This document shows positions 1 to 8,170 of a stretch of 43,542 nt of DNA, in pieces. The position numbers and the translations under genes are program-made. Under the pieces are notes generated by a model. That model worked only from the letters and a program-made list of their open reading frames with translations, was not told the origin of the DNA and did no database searches. The DNA comes from Streptomyces huiliensis (GTDB lineage: Bacteria > Actinomycetota > Actinomycetes > Streptomycetales > Streptomycetaceae): positions 1-43,542 of the forward strand of contig NZ_JAIQLH010000110.1 in the NCBI RefSeq assembly GCF_020037025.1, written 5' to 3'. The stretch's first letter is position 1, and every line of letters starts with the position of its first letter.

Positions 1-311
1 GTCTCGCGTTCCTCGGCGGTGGCGGCGCGCCGTACGGGGACGCCGGCGGCGAGGCGTTCGCGCTCCCGGGAGACCAGCAGCCACCGGACGTCGGCGGCGT
101 CGGCGTCCGGGGCCGCCGGCGGGTGGACCTCGGCCCAGCCGAGCAGGCCGCCGTCGGGGCGGCGGGCGACGACGGTCCACGCCGGGCGGTCGGCGGCGGC
201 GCGGGCCAGGTCGGGGAGGGGCATGGGCAGTCCGGCGTAGAGCTCCTCGTACCGGCGGGCGTCGGCGTCCGCCGCGTCCTGGCCGTCCTCGTACTCGACC
301 GTGATGCCCAT
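1..311 (-). CDS. Hypothetical protein, C-terminus cut by window edge
   Basis: An open frame of about 103 codons runs off the left end. It begins at an ATG (complement of 309-311) with MGITVEYEDGQDAADADARR and continues with an acidic, Arg/Ala-rich sequence. A stretch reading WTVVARRPDGGLLGWAEVHP resembles an early beta-strand pair of GNAT acyltransferases, but no acetyl-CoA loop (R/QxxGxG/A) is visible in the part present, so I do not assign a function. It is divergent from the secreted-protein gene at 424, with about 110 bp between the starts. Codon use is typical of the neighbours. Frame and start are reasonably secure; function is unknown. Confidence 0.5.
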   Translation of the reverse strand, partial: MGITVEYEDGQDAADADARRYEELYAGLPMPLPDLARAAADRPAWTVVARRPDGGLLGWAEVHPPAAPDADAADVRWLLVSRERERLAAGVPVRRAATAEERE

Positions 312-423
312 GCGCTGTGCTCTCCCGCTCGTGCCGGGGGTACGGGCCCGGCGGCGCCCACCCTCGAACTATTGTGCTCGATGCGTCGATCGCACCCCTG
401 ACCGCATCCGTGAAAGGACCCCC

Positions 424-972
424 GTGCGCCTCTCCCCCGCCGCCGTGACCGCCGCCCTCCTCGTCCTCGCCCTGCCGGCGGGAGCGGCGACCGCCGCGGA
501 GGCCCCGCCGTCCGGGGTCCGCACCGGCGCCGCGCACGCCGCGCCGGCGGCCCCCGTCCGGATCACCGAGGGCCAGGTGCGCGAGGCCGCCCCGGGCACG
601 CCGCTGCTGTACCCGAGCGTCACCAGCTGCCTGACCGTGACCGTACGGCTGGCGGACGGTGGTCTGGTGGGGGCGCACGCCAGCCTGTTCCAGGTGCCCG
701 GCGAGCTGCGTTCGGACGCGATCCTGCCCGCGCTGCGGGCCCGGGTCGGCCACCGGCCCGTGCGGTCCGTGGAGGTCAAGGGCGCGCTCGGCGCCTGGCA
801 CCCGGGCTACCTCACCAAGGCGATCGAGGCGTACGGCCCGGACGAGGAGGTCCCGGTGCCGTCGGTCCCCGACGCCGAGGGGGTGGCACGGGCGGTGGCC
901 CGGGCGCTCGGGCAGCCGCGGGCCGCCGTCACGGTGGCGGACGTGCCGGACGGGGACCTGACCGTCCGGTAA
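424..972 (+). CDS. Secreted hypothetical protein, 182 aa
   Basis: The GTG start at 424 is chosen because a good ribosome-binding site (GAAAGGA, 411-417) lies seven bases upstream, whereas the longer reading to 301 would overlap the divergent gene. The N-terminus (MRLSPAAVTAALLVLALPAG, then an AxA site near residue 28) is a classic Sec signal peptide. The mature protein has one Cys in an SVTSCLTVTVRL strand, followed by GLVGAHASLFQVPGE and an alpha/beta-looking body. It is not a subtilisin-inhibitor (SSI) family member: the paired cysteines and reactive-site loop of SSI are absent. I do not recognise the family. It is probably extracellular and monocistronic. Confidence 0.7.
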   Translation: MRLSPAAVTAALLVLALPAGAATAAEAPPSGVRTGAAHAAPAAPVRITEGQVREAAPGTPLLYPSVTSCLTVTVRLADGGLVGAHASLFQVPGELRSDAILPALRARVGHRPVRSVEVKGALGAWHPGYLTKAIEAYGPDEEVPVPSVPDAEGVARAVARALGQPRAAVTVADVPDGDLTVR

Positions 973-1127
973 CCCCCGGCCGACCTGGCCTCCGGGCCTC
1001 CGGTGGGCCCCTGGCCCGGGCCTGGGGGACACTGGGGGCACCGGCCCCTCCCGGGCCGGGGTCCGGGACGCACCGCGTCCCCCGGGCGAGACCCTTCTCA
1101 CCACGCACGTTCCATACCTCACCCGCT

Positions 1128-1147
1128 CACGCGGCGATCGCCGCGTG
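1128..1147. repeat. 20-bp perfect palindrome upstream of the MFS gene
   Basis: Positions 1128-1147 read CACGCGGCGATCGCCGCGTG, a perfect 10+10 palindrome with no spacer. It sits 120 bp before the ATG of the MFS transporter, in a 294-bp non-coding stretch (973-1266). Such a symmetric site could be an operator for a dimeric regulator or a hairpin in the 5' leader. No cognate regulator is adjacent. Confidence 0.55.
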
Positions 1148-1266
1148 GGCCCCGTGAGCCCCTCGCGACCCAGGTCCCGGGGTGTGCCGCCGGCCGTCCG
1201 GGGCAGACGCCGGGACGTCCGGCCGGGGGCGCGGGGTTTCCGGCCGAGCTGTCCGGGAGGTGCGTC

Positions 1267-2769
1267 ATGGCGACGGTCGAACAACGTTCCGACGGCGCGG
1301 GGGGTGGTACGGGGACGGTCACCACGTCGGTCCCGGCGCGGCTGGACCGGCTGCCGTGGTCGCGGTGGCACTGGATGGTGGTGATCGGCCTCGGCACGGT
1401 GTGGATACTCGACGGCCTGGAAGTGACCGTCGTCGGCAACATCGCGTCCCGGCTGTCCGAGCACGGCAGCGGGCTCGACATCTCCTCCGCCCAGGTGACC
1501 GGCCTCGCCGCGGCGTTGTACGTGGCGGGCGCCTGCGTGGGCGCCCTCTTCTTCGGCTGGCTGACCGACCGGCTGGGCCGCAAAAGGCTCTTCATGCTGA
1601 CGCTCGCGGTGTACCTGGCCGCGACCGCGCTGACCGGGCTGGCCGTCGACTCCTGGTGGTTCTTCCTGTTCCGCTTCCTCACCGGCTGCGGCATCGGCGG
1701 TGAGTACGCGGCCATCAACTCGGCCGTGGACGAGCTGATACCGGCTCCGTACCGGGGCCGCGTCGACCTCATCATCAACGGCAGCTTCTGGATCGGGGCC
1801 GTGGGCGGGTCACTGCTGTCGGTCCTGATGCTCGACACCGCCCTGTTCCCGGCGTGGCTCGGCTGGCGGCTCACGTTCGGTCTCGGCGTGGTCCTGGGGC
1901 TGGTGATCCTGCTGGTCCGGCGGAACGTCCCCGAGTCGCCGCGCTGGCTGTTCATCCACGGCCGCGGCGAGGAGGCGGAGGAGCTGGTCGACTCCATCGA
2001 GCGGCAGGTCGCCGCCGACACGGGCCGCCCCTGCGAGCCGGTGGACCGGAAGATCACCATCCACCGGCGCGGCAGCGTCGGCTTCCTGACCATCGCGCGG
2101 ACGGTCTTCCGCGACTACCCCCGCCGTTCGGCGCTGGGGCTGGCCCTCTTCATCGGCCAGGCGTTCCTGTACAACGCGATCACCTTCGGGTTCGGGTCGA
2201 TCCTCACCGACTTCTTCTCGGTGCCCTCCGGTCACACGGGGTACTACTTCGCGGTCATCGCCTTCGTGAACTTCCTCGGCCCGCTGCTGCTGGGGCGCCT
2301 CTTCGACACCGTCGGCCGGCGGCCGATGATCACGGGGACGTACGTGCTGAGCGGGCTGCTGCTGTTCGGCACCGCCTGGCTGTTCGGCCGGGGCTCGCTG
2401 ACGGCGGCCACGATGACGGCCTGCTGGTGCGCGGTGCTCTTCTTCGCCTCGGCGGGCGCCAGCAGCGCCTACCTGACGGTGAGTGAGATCTTCCCGATGG
2501 AGACGCGCGCGCTGGCCATCGCCTTCTTCTACGCGATCGGTACGGCCGCCGGCGGCATCACGGGTCCGCTGCTGTTCGCCAAGCTGACCGGCTCGGGCGT
2601 GGTCGGCGACACCGTGCTGGCGTTTCAGATCGGCGCCGCGCTGATGACGGCGGCGGGCGTGGTGGCGGGCTTCCTCGCGCTGCCCGCCGAACGCCGGTCG
2701 CTGGAGGACATCGCCACCCCGCTGACGGCCGCCCGCGCGGACACCGGCACCCCGACCGGCACGCCCTGA
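1267..2769 (+). CDS. MFS transporter, sugar-porter-like (500 aa)
   Basis: A 12-helix major facilitator superfamily permease in the cytoplasmic membrane. Start: ATG 1267 with GGGAGG at 1255-1260; the open frame extends upstream to 1003 but that part is low-complexity and has no ribosome-binding site. Diagnostic motifs are the cytoplasmic loop 2-3 signature (GWLTDRLGRKR), the repeat of that motif in the second half (GRLFDTVGRRP), and PESPRWLFIHGR after helix 6, which is typical of the sugar-porter and metabolite:H+ symporter groups. Acidic residues in helix 1 (WILDGLEVTVVGN) resemble aromatic-acid or metabolite symporters. The substrate cannot be read from sequence. It stands alone, with a palindrome upstream and a strong terminator downstream. 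Confidence 0.88.
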   Translation: MATVEQRSDGAGGGTGTVTTSVPARLDRLPWSRWHWMVVIGLGTVWILDGLEVTVVGNIASRLSEHGSGLDISSAQVTGLAAALYVAGACVGALFFGWLTDRLGRKRLFMLTLAVYLAATALTGLAVDSWWFFLFRFLTGCGIGGEYAAINSAVDELIPAPYRGRVDLIINGSFWIGAVGGSLLSVLMLDTALFPAWLGWRLTFGLGVVLGLVILLVRRNVPESPRWLFIHGRGEEAEELVDSIERQVAADTGRPCEPVDRKITIHRRGSVGFLTIARTVFRDYPRRSALGLALFIGQAFLYNAITFGFGSILTDFFSVPSGHTGYYFAVIAFVNFLGPLLLGRLFDTVGRRPMITGTYVLSGLLLFGTAWLFGRGSLTAATMTACWCAVLFFASAGASSAYLTVSEIFPMETRALAIAFFYAIGTAAGGITGPLLFAKLTGSGVVGDTVLAFQIGAALMTAAGVVAGFLALPAERRSLEDIATPLTAARADTGTPTGTP

Positions 2770-2817
2770 CGCCCCCTCAGGGCCGGTGACCGCAGCGGCC
2801 CGCCACTTCTGACGCGA

Positions 2818-2850
2818 GGCCCGCACGCACATCACCGCGTGCGGGCCTTT
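2818..2850 (+). terminator. Intrinsic terminator after MFS gene
   Basis: A perfect 11-bp stem (2818-2828 with 2837-2847, arms GGCCCGCACGC / GCGTGCGGGCC) and an 8-nt loop are followed by TTTC. It lies 48 bp after the MFS stop codon. Confidence 0.85.
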
Positions 2851-2931
2851 CGCATGCCCTCGCCGCCCTCGCGCCCTTCCTCCCGGCCCGAATCCGGTTT
2901 CGAGAGTGAGATCACTTCCAGAACACTTGTT

Positions 2932-2960
2932 TTGACATGCGCACGCCGCCATTGTGTTGC
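2932..2960 (+). promoter_or_regulatory. Possible promoter of the HNH nuclease gene
   Basis: TTGACA (2932-2937) is a consensus -35 element in an unusually AT-rich patch. A 17-bp spacer places the -10 at TGTTGC (2955-2960), which is a weak match. Just upstream is a short inverted repeat AGTGA-GA-TCACT. The -35 is convincing; the -10 is not. Confidence 0.35.
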
Positions 2961-3039
2961 CCGGCACTCACCCCCCGGACACCCGGTGCCACCAGCCTGA
3001 TCCGCGATTCCCTCACCCACCCCATCGGGAGCGTCACGC

Positions 3040-3678
3040 ATGCGTCTCTACGCGCGTCGAATATCCGTCACCGCCGGCCTCGCCGCCCTGGCCGGCGCGA
3101 TCGTCCTCAACGGGCCGAGCGCCCAGGCCGCGCCGCCCGCCCCGGCGGACGCCGCCACCGCGCGTTCCTACGTGGACGCGCTGACCGTCCGGCCCGAGGG
3201 AACCCTCGACGGTTACAGCCGGGCGCAGTTCCCGCACTGGATCACCCAGCACGGGCAGTGCAACACCCGCGAGGTCGTCCTCCAGCGCGACGGCCAGGAC
3301 GTCGAGCAGGACGCCAAGTGCGCCGCCGTCGAGGGCACCTGGTACTCCCCCTACGACGGTGCCACCTGGCACGACGCCGCGGACATCGACATCGACCACG
3401 TCGTCCCGCTCGCCGAGGCGTGGCGCTCCGGGGCCGACAAGTGGACCAAGGCCGACCGGCAGAAGTACGCCAACGACCTGACGCGCTCCCAGCTCATCGC
3501 CGTGACCGACCGCGTCAACCAGGCCAAGGGCGACAAGGACCCGGCGAAGTGGATGCCGTCGCGGGCCGACTACGCCTGTACGTACGTGCGCATGTGGGTG
3601 ACCGTCAAGCACGACTACAAGCTCACCGTGGACAGCGCCGAGAAGAACAAGCTGGCGGCGGTCCTCAAGGGCTGCTGA
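3040..3678 (+). CDS. Secreted HNH-type (DUF1524-like) endonuclease, 212 aa
   Basis: An exported nuclease expected to hydrolyse phosphodiester bonds outside the cell. Start: ATG 3040 with GGGAG at 3027-3031. Residues 1-30 are a signal peptide (MRLYARRISVTAGLAALAGA, cleavage near PSAQA-APP). The catalytic core is the DIDHVVPLAEAWRSGA segment (about residues 117-132): the Asp-His pair is the beta-beta-alpha-metal HNH signature, and DHVVPLAEAW plus the later N-D-L-T-R-SQLIAV block is the hallmark of the secreted HNH/DUF1524 family common in actinomycetes. Four Cys in the mature protein (near 74, 94, 184 and 212) may form disulfides. It is monocistronic, convergent with pucR and separated from it by a two-way hairpin. 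Confidence 0.88.
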   Translation: MRLYARRISVTAGLAALAGAIVLNGPSAQAAPPAPADAATARSYVDALTVRPEGTLDGYSRAQFPHWITQHGQCNTREVVLQRDGQDVEQDAKCAAVEGTWYSPYDGATWHDAADIDIDHVVPLAEAWRSGADKWTKADRQKYANDLTRSQLIAVTDRVNQAKGDKDPAKWMPSRADYACTYVRMWVTVKHDYKLTVDSAEKNKLAAVLKGC

Positions 3679-3693
3679 CGCCCCCACGCCGCA

Positions 3694-3730
3694 CGCGGGC
3701 CCGTCCCCCTACCCCGGGGGCGGGCCCGCG
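3694..3730. terminator. Bidirectional terminator overlapping the pucR 3' end
   Basis: A GC stem of about 15 bp (3694-3709 with 3716-3730, one bulged T at 3704) has a 6-nt loop between the convergent nuclease and pucR genes. The right arm lies inside the last codons of pucR, whose stop codon is 3709-3711, so the hairpin is partly coding. Confidence 0.7.
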
Positions 3731-4872
3731 ACCGTCCGGGCGATGTCGAGGGTGAGCCGCTGCCAGGGGTCGCGCGGGTCGCGGCCGGTCAGTTCGCGGA
3801 CGCGGCGCAGCCGGTAGCGCAGGGACTGCGGGTGCAGCCGGAGGCCCCGGGCGGCGGCCGTGGCGGAGCCCGTGTCGAGGTAGGCGGTCAGGGCCTCCAG
3901 CAGGTGCCGCTGGGCGGGCCGGGCGAGCGGGCCGAGGACCAGCCGTCCGATGTGCTCCGCGTCCGTGGCCGGGTGTCCGGCGAGCAGCGCGAGGACGTGC
4001 GCGTCGGCGTCGGTGAGGACGCGCCCTGGGCGGTGGGCGTGCTCCGGCGCGGTGGCGAGGGCGCCGGTGGCGAGGCGGTGGGCGACGGCGATGCGGTCCA
4101 GGCCCTCGCCGGTGATCGCGCAGCCGCGCAGACCGCGTTCCCGCAGTACGCGGGGGGCCGCCGCGGCGGCGTCCGCGGGGAGCAGCAGCACCGCCCGCGG
4201 GCCCTGGGCCGTGGCCAGTGGCGTTCCGACGGCCGGGCCGGTGAGCAGGGTGAGCAGCTCCGCCGGGTCCGCCGGGCGGTCGTCGGGGCCCGGTCCGGCG
4301 ACCAGCAGGCAGTAGGGGTACGGCAGTTCGACGCCGAGGCGGGCCGCCCGGTCGGTCACCGCGCCGACGGAGGCGTGCCGGCCGGCGATCAGGTCGTCCA
4401 GCAGCAGGCGGAGCGCCTGCGCGCGGTCGCCGGCCAGCCGGTCGCTGGTGGCGGTGTAGGAGCCGGCCATCACCTCGCACAGGGTGTCGAGGGTGGTGAG
4501 GAGCTGCCGGGTGAGGGCGAACGCGTCGGCGGCGGCGGACGGGTCGGCCCGGCCCGCGATCTCGTCCACCAGCACGGCGGCGGCGACCCGGTAGGCCCGC
4601 AGTACGGCCGGCAGCGGGCGGCCGTCGGCCGCCCGGGCCGCCGCGATGCCGCGGAAGCGCCGCAGGTCGGCCGGGCCGATGTCGCCGTCGACGGCCCACA
4701 GGTGCAGGAAGCGCTCCAGCGCCCAGGCCGCTATGGCCCGGACCTCCCCGCGGCGTCCGTCGTCGAGGTCCGCGTAGGCGGGGACCCGTTGGTGCACCGC
4801 GTCGACGACGGCCTCGACGACGCGCGGGTCGGCGACCAGCTCCCGGCGGATCCGCTCGCGTTCGTTCGTCAC
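3709..4872 (-). CDS. PucR-family helix-turn-helix regulator (387 aa)
   Basis: A transcriptional regulator of the PucR/CdaR group. The C-terminal block (LLEALTAYLDTGSATAAARG, then HPQSLRYRLRRVRELTGRD) is the PucR C-terminal winged HTH: a Phe/Leu-rich helix, the S/N-x-x-x-A-A turn, then the H-x-x-x-x-x-R-Y-R-L recognition helix. The centre holds a GGDEF-like PucR sensory region. I start it at GTG 4872 (VTNERERIRRELVADPR) because upstream codons up to 4998 are Cys/His-rich non-conserved sequence; the ribosome-binding site is weak either way. It is divergent from the flavin 2-hydroxyacid oxidase gene at 4988 with a 115-bp shared promoter region, so it probably controls that operon in response to the operon's substrate. 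That is inference from arrangement. Confidence 0.85.
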   Translation of the reverse strand: MTNERERIRRELVADPRVVEAVVDAVHQRVPAYADLDDGRRGEVRAIAAWALERFLHLWAVDGDIGPADLRRFRGIAAARAADGRPLPAVLRAYRVAAAVLVDEIAGRADPSAAADAFALTRQLLTTLDTLCEVMAGSYTATSDRLAGDRAQALRLLLDDLIAGRHASVGAVTDRAARLGVELPYPYCLLVAGPGPDDRPADPAELLTLLTGPAVGTPLATAQGPRAVLLLPADAAAAAPRVLRERGLRGCAITGEGLDRIAVAHRLATGALATAPEHAHRPGRVLTDADAHVLALLAGHPATDAEHIGRLVLGPLARPAQRHLLEALTAYLDTGSATAAARGLRLHPQSLRYRLRRVRELTGRDPRDPWQRLTLDIARTVAGPPPG

Positions 4873-4987
4873 CCCGTGATGGTCGCAGTACTCACCCCGT
4901 GCGCACCACCGTGGACGGCACACGTCACCGCCGTGAGGATCGCAGCCGGAACGGAGCGGTTCCACGGACGGGAGGCGGGACGGACCC

Positions 4988-6163
4988 ATGACCACCACGC
5001 CGCGCTGGGCGGACTACCAGTACGAGATCTACCTGAACGGGCTGTCGGGCGCGGTGCCCCGGCTGCCCGCCGACCTGAGCCGGCTGGAGGAGCTGGTCGA
5101 ACGGCGGCTCGGCGCAGGACCCGCGGGGTACGTGATCGGCGCCGCGGGCACCGGGAGCACCGCCCGCGCCAACCGCGCCGCCCTCGACCGGTGGCGGATC
5201 GTGCCGCGGATGCTGCGGGACGTGGCCGAACGCGACCTGTCCGTCGAGCTGTTCGGCCGCCGGCTGCCGACGCCGCTCGCGCTGGCGCCGGTCGGCATCC
5301 TGAAGATCGCGCACCCGGACGCCGAGCCGGCAGCGGCCCGCGCCGCCGCCGCGCGCGGCGTCCCGTACGTCCTGTCGTCGGCGTCCAGCACCCCCATGGA
5401 GCGGGTCGCGGAGGCGATGGGCGACGCCGAGCGGTGGTTCCAGCTGTACTGGCCGAAGGACCGCGAGGTGGCCCGGAGCTTCCTGTCCCGGGCCCGGGCG
5501 GCGGGCTACACGGCCCTCTTCGTCACCCTCGACACCCCGCTGCTGTCCTGGCGCCCCCGCGACCTGGACCAGGCGTACCTGCCCTTCCTGCACGGGGTGG
5601 GCACGGCCAACTACTTCAGCGACCCGGCGTTCCGGGCGGGGCTGGCCAAGCCCGTGGAGGAGGACCGCGAGGCGGCGGTCCGGCACTTCCTGGGGATGTT
5701 CTCGGACGCCGGGAAGACCTGGCCCGACCTGGCGTTCCTCCGCGAGCACTGGGACGGCCCGATCGTCCTGAAGGGTGTGCTGCACCCGGACGACGCGCGG
5801 GCCGCCGCCGACGCGGGCATGGACGGCGTCGTCGTCTCCAACCACGGCGGCCGGCAGGTGGCGGGCGCGGTGGCCGCCGCCGACGCGCTGCCCGGCGTGG
5901 TGGCGGCGGCCGGCGACCGGCTGACGGTGCTGTTCGACAGCGGGGTGCGGACGGGCGACGACGTGTTCAAGGCCCTCGCGCTGGGGGCGCGGGCGGTGCT
6001 GCTGGGCCGGCCGTACGTGTACGGGCTGGCCCTCGACGGGCAGGCGGGCGTCGACCACGTCATCCGGTGCCTGCTCGCCGAACTCGACCTCACCCTGGCC
6101 CTGTCCGGGCACGCGGACCCCGCCTCGCCGGGCCCCTCCGACCTGATACGGGAGGCGCTGTGA
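4988..6163 (+). CDS. FMN-dependent alpha-hydroxyacid oxidase, lactate 2-monooxygenase-like
   Basis: A 391-aa flavoprotein of the LldD/glycolate oxidase superfamily. The N-terminus WADYQYEIYLNGLSG and overall length match lactate 2-monooxygenases (lactate + O2 to acetate + CO2) better than lactate dehydrogenases. The FMN/active-site signature SNHGGRQ (about residues 279-285) contains the catalytic His. The FMN phosphate loop DSGVRTGDDVFKALALGA and the early block LALAPVGILKIAHPDAE are present, and substrate-side Arg/Tyr sit in FQLYWPKDRE. The ribosome-binding site is GGGAGG about 12 bases before ATG. It overlaps the next gene by 4 bp (GTGA), so the two are translationally coupled. PucR is the likely regulator. 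The exact substrate (lactate or another 2-hydroxyacid) is not decidable here. Confidence 0.88.
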   Translation: MTTTPRWADYQYEIYLNGLSGAVPRLPADLSRLEELVERRLGAGPAGYVIGAAGTGSTARANRAALDRWRIVPRMLRDVAERDLSVELFGRRLPTPLALAPVGILKIAHPDAEPAAARAAAARGVPYVLSSASSTPMERVAEAMGDAERWFQLYWPKDREVARSFLSRARAAGYTALFVTLDTPLLSWRPRDLDQAYLPFLHGVGTANYFSDPAFRAGLAKPVEEDREAAVRHFLGMFSDAGKTWPDLAFLREHWDGPIVLKGVLHPDDARAAADAGMDGVVVSNHGGRQVAGAVAAADALPGVVAAAGDRLTVLFDSGVRTGDDVFKALALGARAVLLGRPYVYGLALDGQAGVDHVIRCLLAELDLTLALSGHADPASPGPSDLIREAL

Positions 6164-7134
6164 GCGAGCCGAGGAACGTCCTCGCTATCGTCTCCCCGCA
6201 CGTCGGCGGCCGGACCGCCGGTGCCGCCCTCGCCGGCCTCTTCCCGGACCGGGCCCGGGTCACCGTCGTGGAGACGGCCGACGAGGACCCGGCCGCGCTG
6301 CGCGAGGCACACGTCGTCATCACCGGCCTCGGACCGGTGACGGCGGCGCACTTCGCCGCCGCGCCCGCCCTGGAGCTCGTCCAGTGCGCCAGCCACGGCT
6401 ACGACTACGTGGACCTGGACGCGGCCCGCGCCCGGTCGGTCCCCGTCTGCACCATCGGCTCCAGCGGGGCGGAGCGGCAGAACGTCGCCGAGCAGACCTT
6501 CGCCCTGATGCTGGCCCTGGCCAAGCGGCTGGTACCGGCGCACACCGCGCTGGCCGGGGGCGACTGGGCGCTGCCCCGCCTCCAGTCGTCCATCACCGAG
6601 CTGTCCGGCAAGACGCTGGGCATCGTCGGCCTGGGCACCATCGGCACCGAAGTGGCCCGCCGGGCGGCGGCGTTCGACATGAGCATCGTCTACAGCGGCC
6701 CGGAGGCGGCCCCACCGGAGACCGAGGCCCGGCTCGGCGCCCGCCGCGTCGAGCTGGAGGAGCTCCTCCGCACCTCCGACTACGTCACCCTGCACGCGCC
6801 GCTCACCGACGCCACCCGGCACCTGCTGGACGCCGGGCGGCTGGCCCTCCTCAAGCCCACCGCGTTCGTGGTGAACACGGCCCGTGGCGCCCTGATCGAC
6901 CAGGAGGCGCTGGCCGACGCGCTGGAGGCGGGCGCCCTGGCCGGTGCCGGGCTCGACGTCTTCGAGCCGGAGCCGCCCCCGGCGTCGCTGCGGCTGCTGC
7001 GCGCGCCCAACGTGGTCCTCTCCCCGCACGTGGCGGGCGTCACCCGGGAGACGCTGGTGCGCATCGCGGTCGCCGCCGTGCAGAACGTTCTGGAGCACTT
7101 CGAGGGCAAGCCGCCGCGCGACGTGGTCTCCTGA
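6160..7134 (+). CDS. D-isomer-specific 2-hydroxyacid dehydrogenase (324 aa)
   Basis: An NAD(P)-dependent cytosolic reductase/dehydrogenase that interconverts a 2-keto acid and a D-2-hydroxyacid. Start: GTG 6160, overlapping the preceding TGA, with GGGAGG inside the upstream gene. The family signature is complete: the dinucleotide motif GIVGLGTIGTEVARR (about residues 149-163), the TxFVVNTARGALIDQEAL block containing the substrate Arg, the D-V-F-E-P-E Glu region, and a final SPHVAGVT His, giving the Arg-Glu-His triad. Paired with the flavin oxidase, it could recycle the same 2-hydroxyacid/2-ketoacid couple or process different enantiomers. It shares the promoter of the 4988 gene. Confidence 0.9.
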   Translation: MSEPRNVLAIVSPHVGGRTAGAALAGLFPDRARVTVVETADEDPAALREAHVVITGLGPVTAAHFAAAPALELVQCASHGYDYVDLDAARARSVPVCTIGSSGAERQNVAEQTFALMLALAKRLVPAHTALAGGDWALPRLQSSITELSGKTLGIVGLGTIGTEVARRAAAFDMSIVYSGPEAAPPETEARLGARRVELEELLRTSDYVTLHAPLTDATRHLLDAGRLALLKPTAFVVNTARGALIDQEALADALEAGALAGAGLDVFEPEPPPASLRLLRAPNVVLSPHVAGVTRETLVRIAVAAVQNVLEHFEGKPPRDVVS

Positions 7135-7163
7135 AGTCCCCTTCCATGACCGGAGGTTCCGCC

Positions 7164-7982
7164 ATGCACCGAAGAACGGCCCACCGCGGCCGCTTACACC
7201 GCGCCCTGCTGTGCGGCGTCCTGGCGCTGCTGCCCGCGTTCGCGGGCGGCGTCGCCGCGGCACCGTCCGCGACCGCCGGGACCTTGGCGCAGGCGTGCGG
7301 CACGGACACCACGGCCCTCGGCCGGCCCGACCGGCCCGTGGCCGGGACGCTGGTGTCGGCCGTCCGCGCCGACGGCAGGACGGAGCAGTTCCAGCAGTTC
7401 TACGACACCTCGTCGATGGGCGGGCTGCCCTTCGTCTGGCACCGGTCCCAGGACCGGCCGGGCGGCGCGTACGGCGCCTGGGAGCGGGTGAGCGCGACAC
7501 CCGTCGGCCCCAAGCTGTACGAGGTGGACACGGCGGAGAACGCCCTCGGCGGGCTGGAGGTCTTCTTCTCCTCCTACGGCGGCTTCTGCCACACGGTGCT
7601 GCGCGCGCCCGGCGGTGAGTGGCCCCCGGCGGAAAGCTTCGAGCTGGCGCCGCCTCCGTACCACGGCGGTCTCACCCTCTTCAAGGACCGTGACGGACGG
7701 CTGCACACCTTCGCCGCGAGCCGGTCCACCGGCGCGGCCATCGAGATGCGCAGGCAGTACTTGAGCCCCGAGGACGCATGGAGCCAGGTGGGCTCCACGG
7801 AACGGGTGCCGGAGAGCGGCGTGGGGCTGAGCGCGCCCTCGTCCGTCACCCAGCTCCCCGACGGCCGGCTACGGCTGGTCGCCCGGGAGTGGAACCGCGA
7901 CCGCTACTGGACGGTCACCGAGCGGGAACGTTTCCCGGCCTGGGAGCCGTGGCGGCTGTGCGCGGACGCGAGCTGCTCCTGA
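7164..7982 (+). CDS. Secreted protein with beta-propeller/lectin-like repeats (272 aa)
   Basis: ATG 7164 is chosen over in-frame ATG 7146 because CGGAGG (7151-7156) is correctly spaced only for 7164. A signal peptide (LLCGVLALLPAFAGGVAAAP) is followed by an all-beta sequence with recurring aromatic strands of the type L-x-V-F/Y...G...W, for example EQFQQFYDTSSMGGLPFVWHRSQ, GLEVFFSSYGGFCHTV and RLHTFAASRSTGAAIEMRRQY. This spacing resembles PLL-like beta-propeller lectins found in secreted actinobacterial proteins, but that fold is inferred from pattern only. Cysteines pair plausibly (CGTD, GGFC, LCADASC). It starts 29 bp after the dehydrogenase and may be read through from that operon, though the functions look unrelated. 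Confidence 0.7.
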   Translation: MHRRTAHRGRLHRALLCGVLALLPAFAGGVAAAPSATAGTLAQACGTDTTALGRPDRPVAGTLVSAVRADGRTEQFQQFYDTSSMGGLPFVWHRSQDRPGGAYGAWERVSATPVGPKLYEVDTAENALGGLEVFFSSYGGFCHTVLRAPGGEWPPAESFELAPPPYHGGLTLFKDRDGRLHTFAASRSTGAAIEMRRQYLSPEDAWSQVGSTERVPESGVGLSAPSSVTQLPDGRLRLVAREWNRDRYWTVTERERFPAWEPWRLCADASCS

Positions 7983-8158
7983 CGGTCTGTCGGGTTCCGG
8001 CCGAACTCCTTTGCCCGGGGCTGCCCTTGCATACCGGCACACGGCGGGGGAACCCGGGGCGAAGCGGCGCGCCCGGCCTCCGCCGCGCGGCCCGGGGCGG
8101 TGGCGGATACCGGCCGGGGCCCCGTCCCGCGCGGGTAGGCGGCGCCCCCGGCCCGTCC

Positions 8159-8170
8159 TAGCCTCGCCGT
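8159..8170 (+). promoter_or_regulatory. -10 element for a leaderless transcript
   Basis: TAGCCT (8159-8164) sits six bases before the ATG at 8171, the spacing expected when transcription starts at the A of the start codon. No Shine-Dalgarno sequence is present for this gene, which supports a leaderless mRNA. No clear -35 is seen. Confidence 0.5.

Noticed and set aside
424..972. SSI-type protease inhibitor
   Set aside because: Size and secretion fit, but the two disulfides and reactive-site region of SSI are absent.
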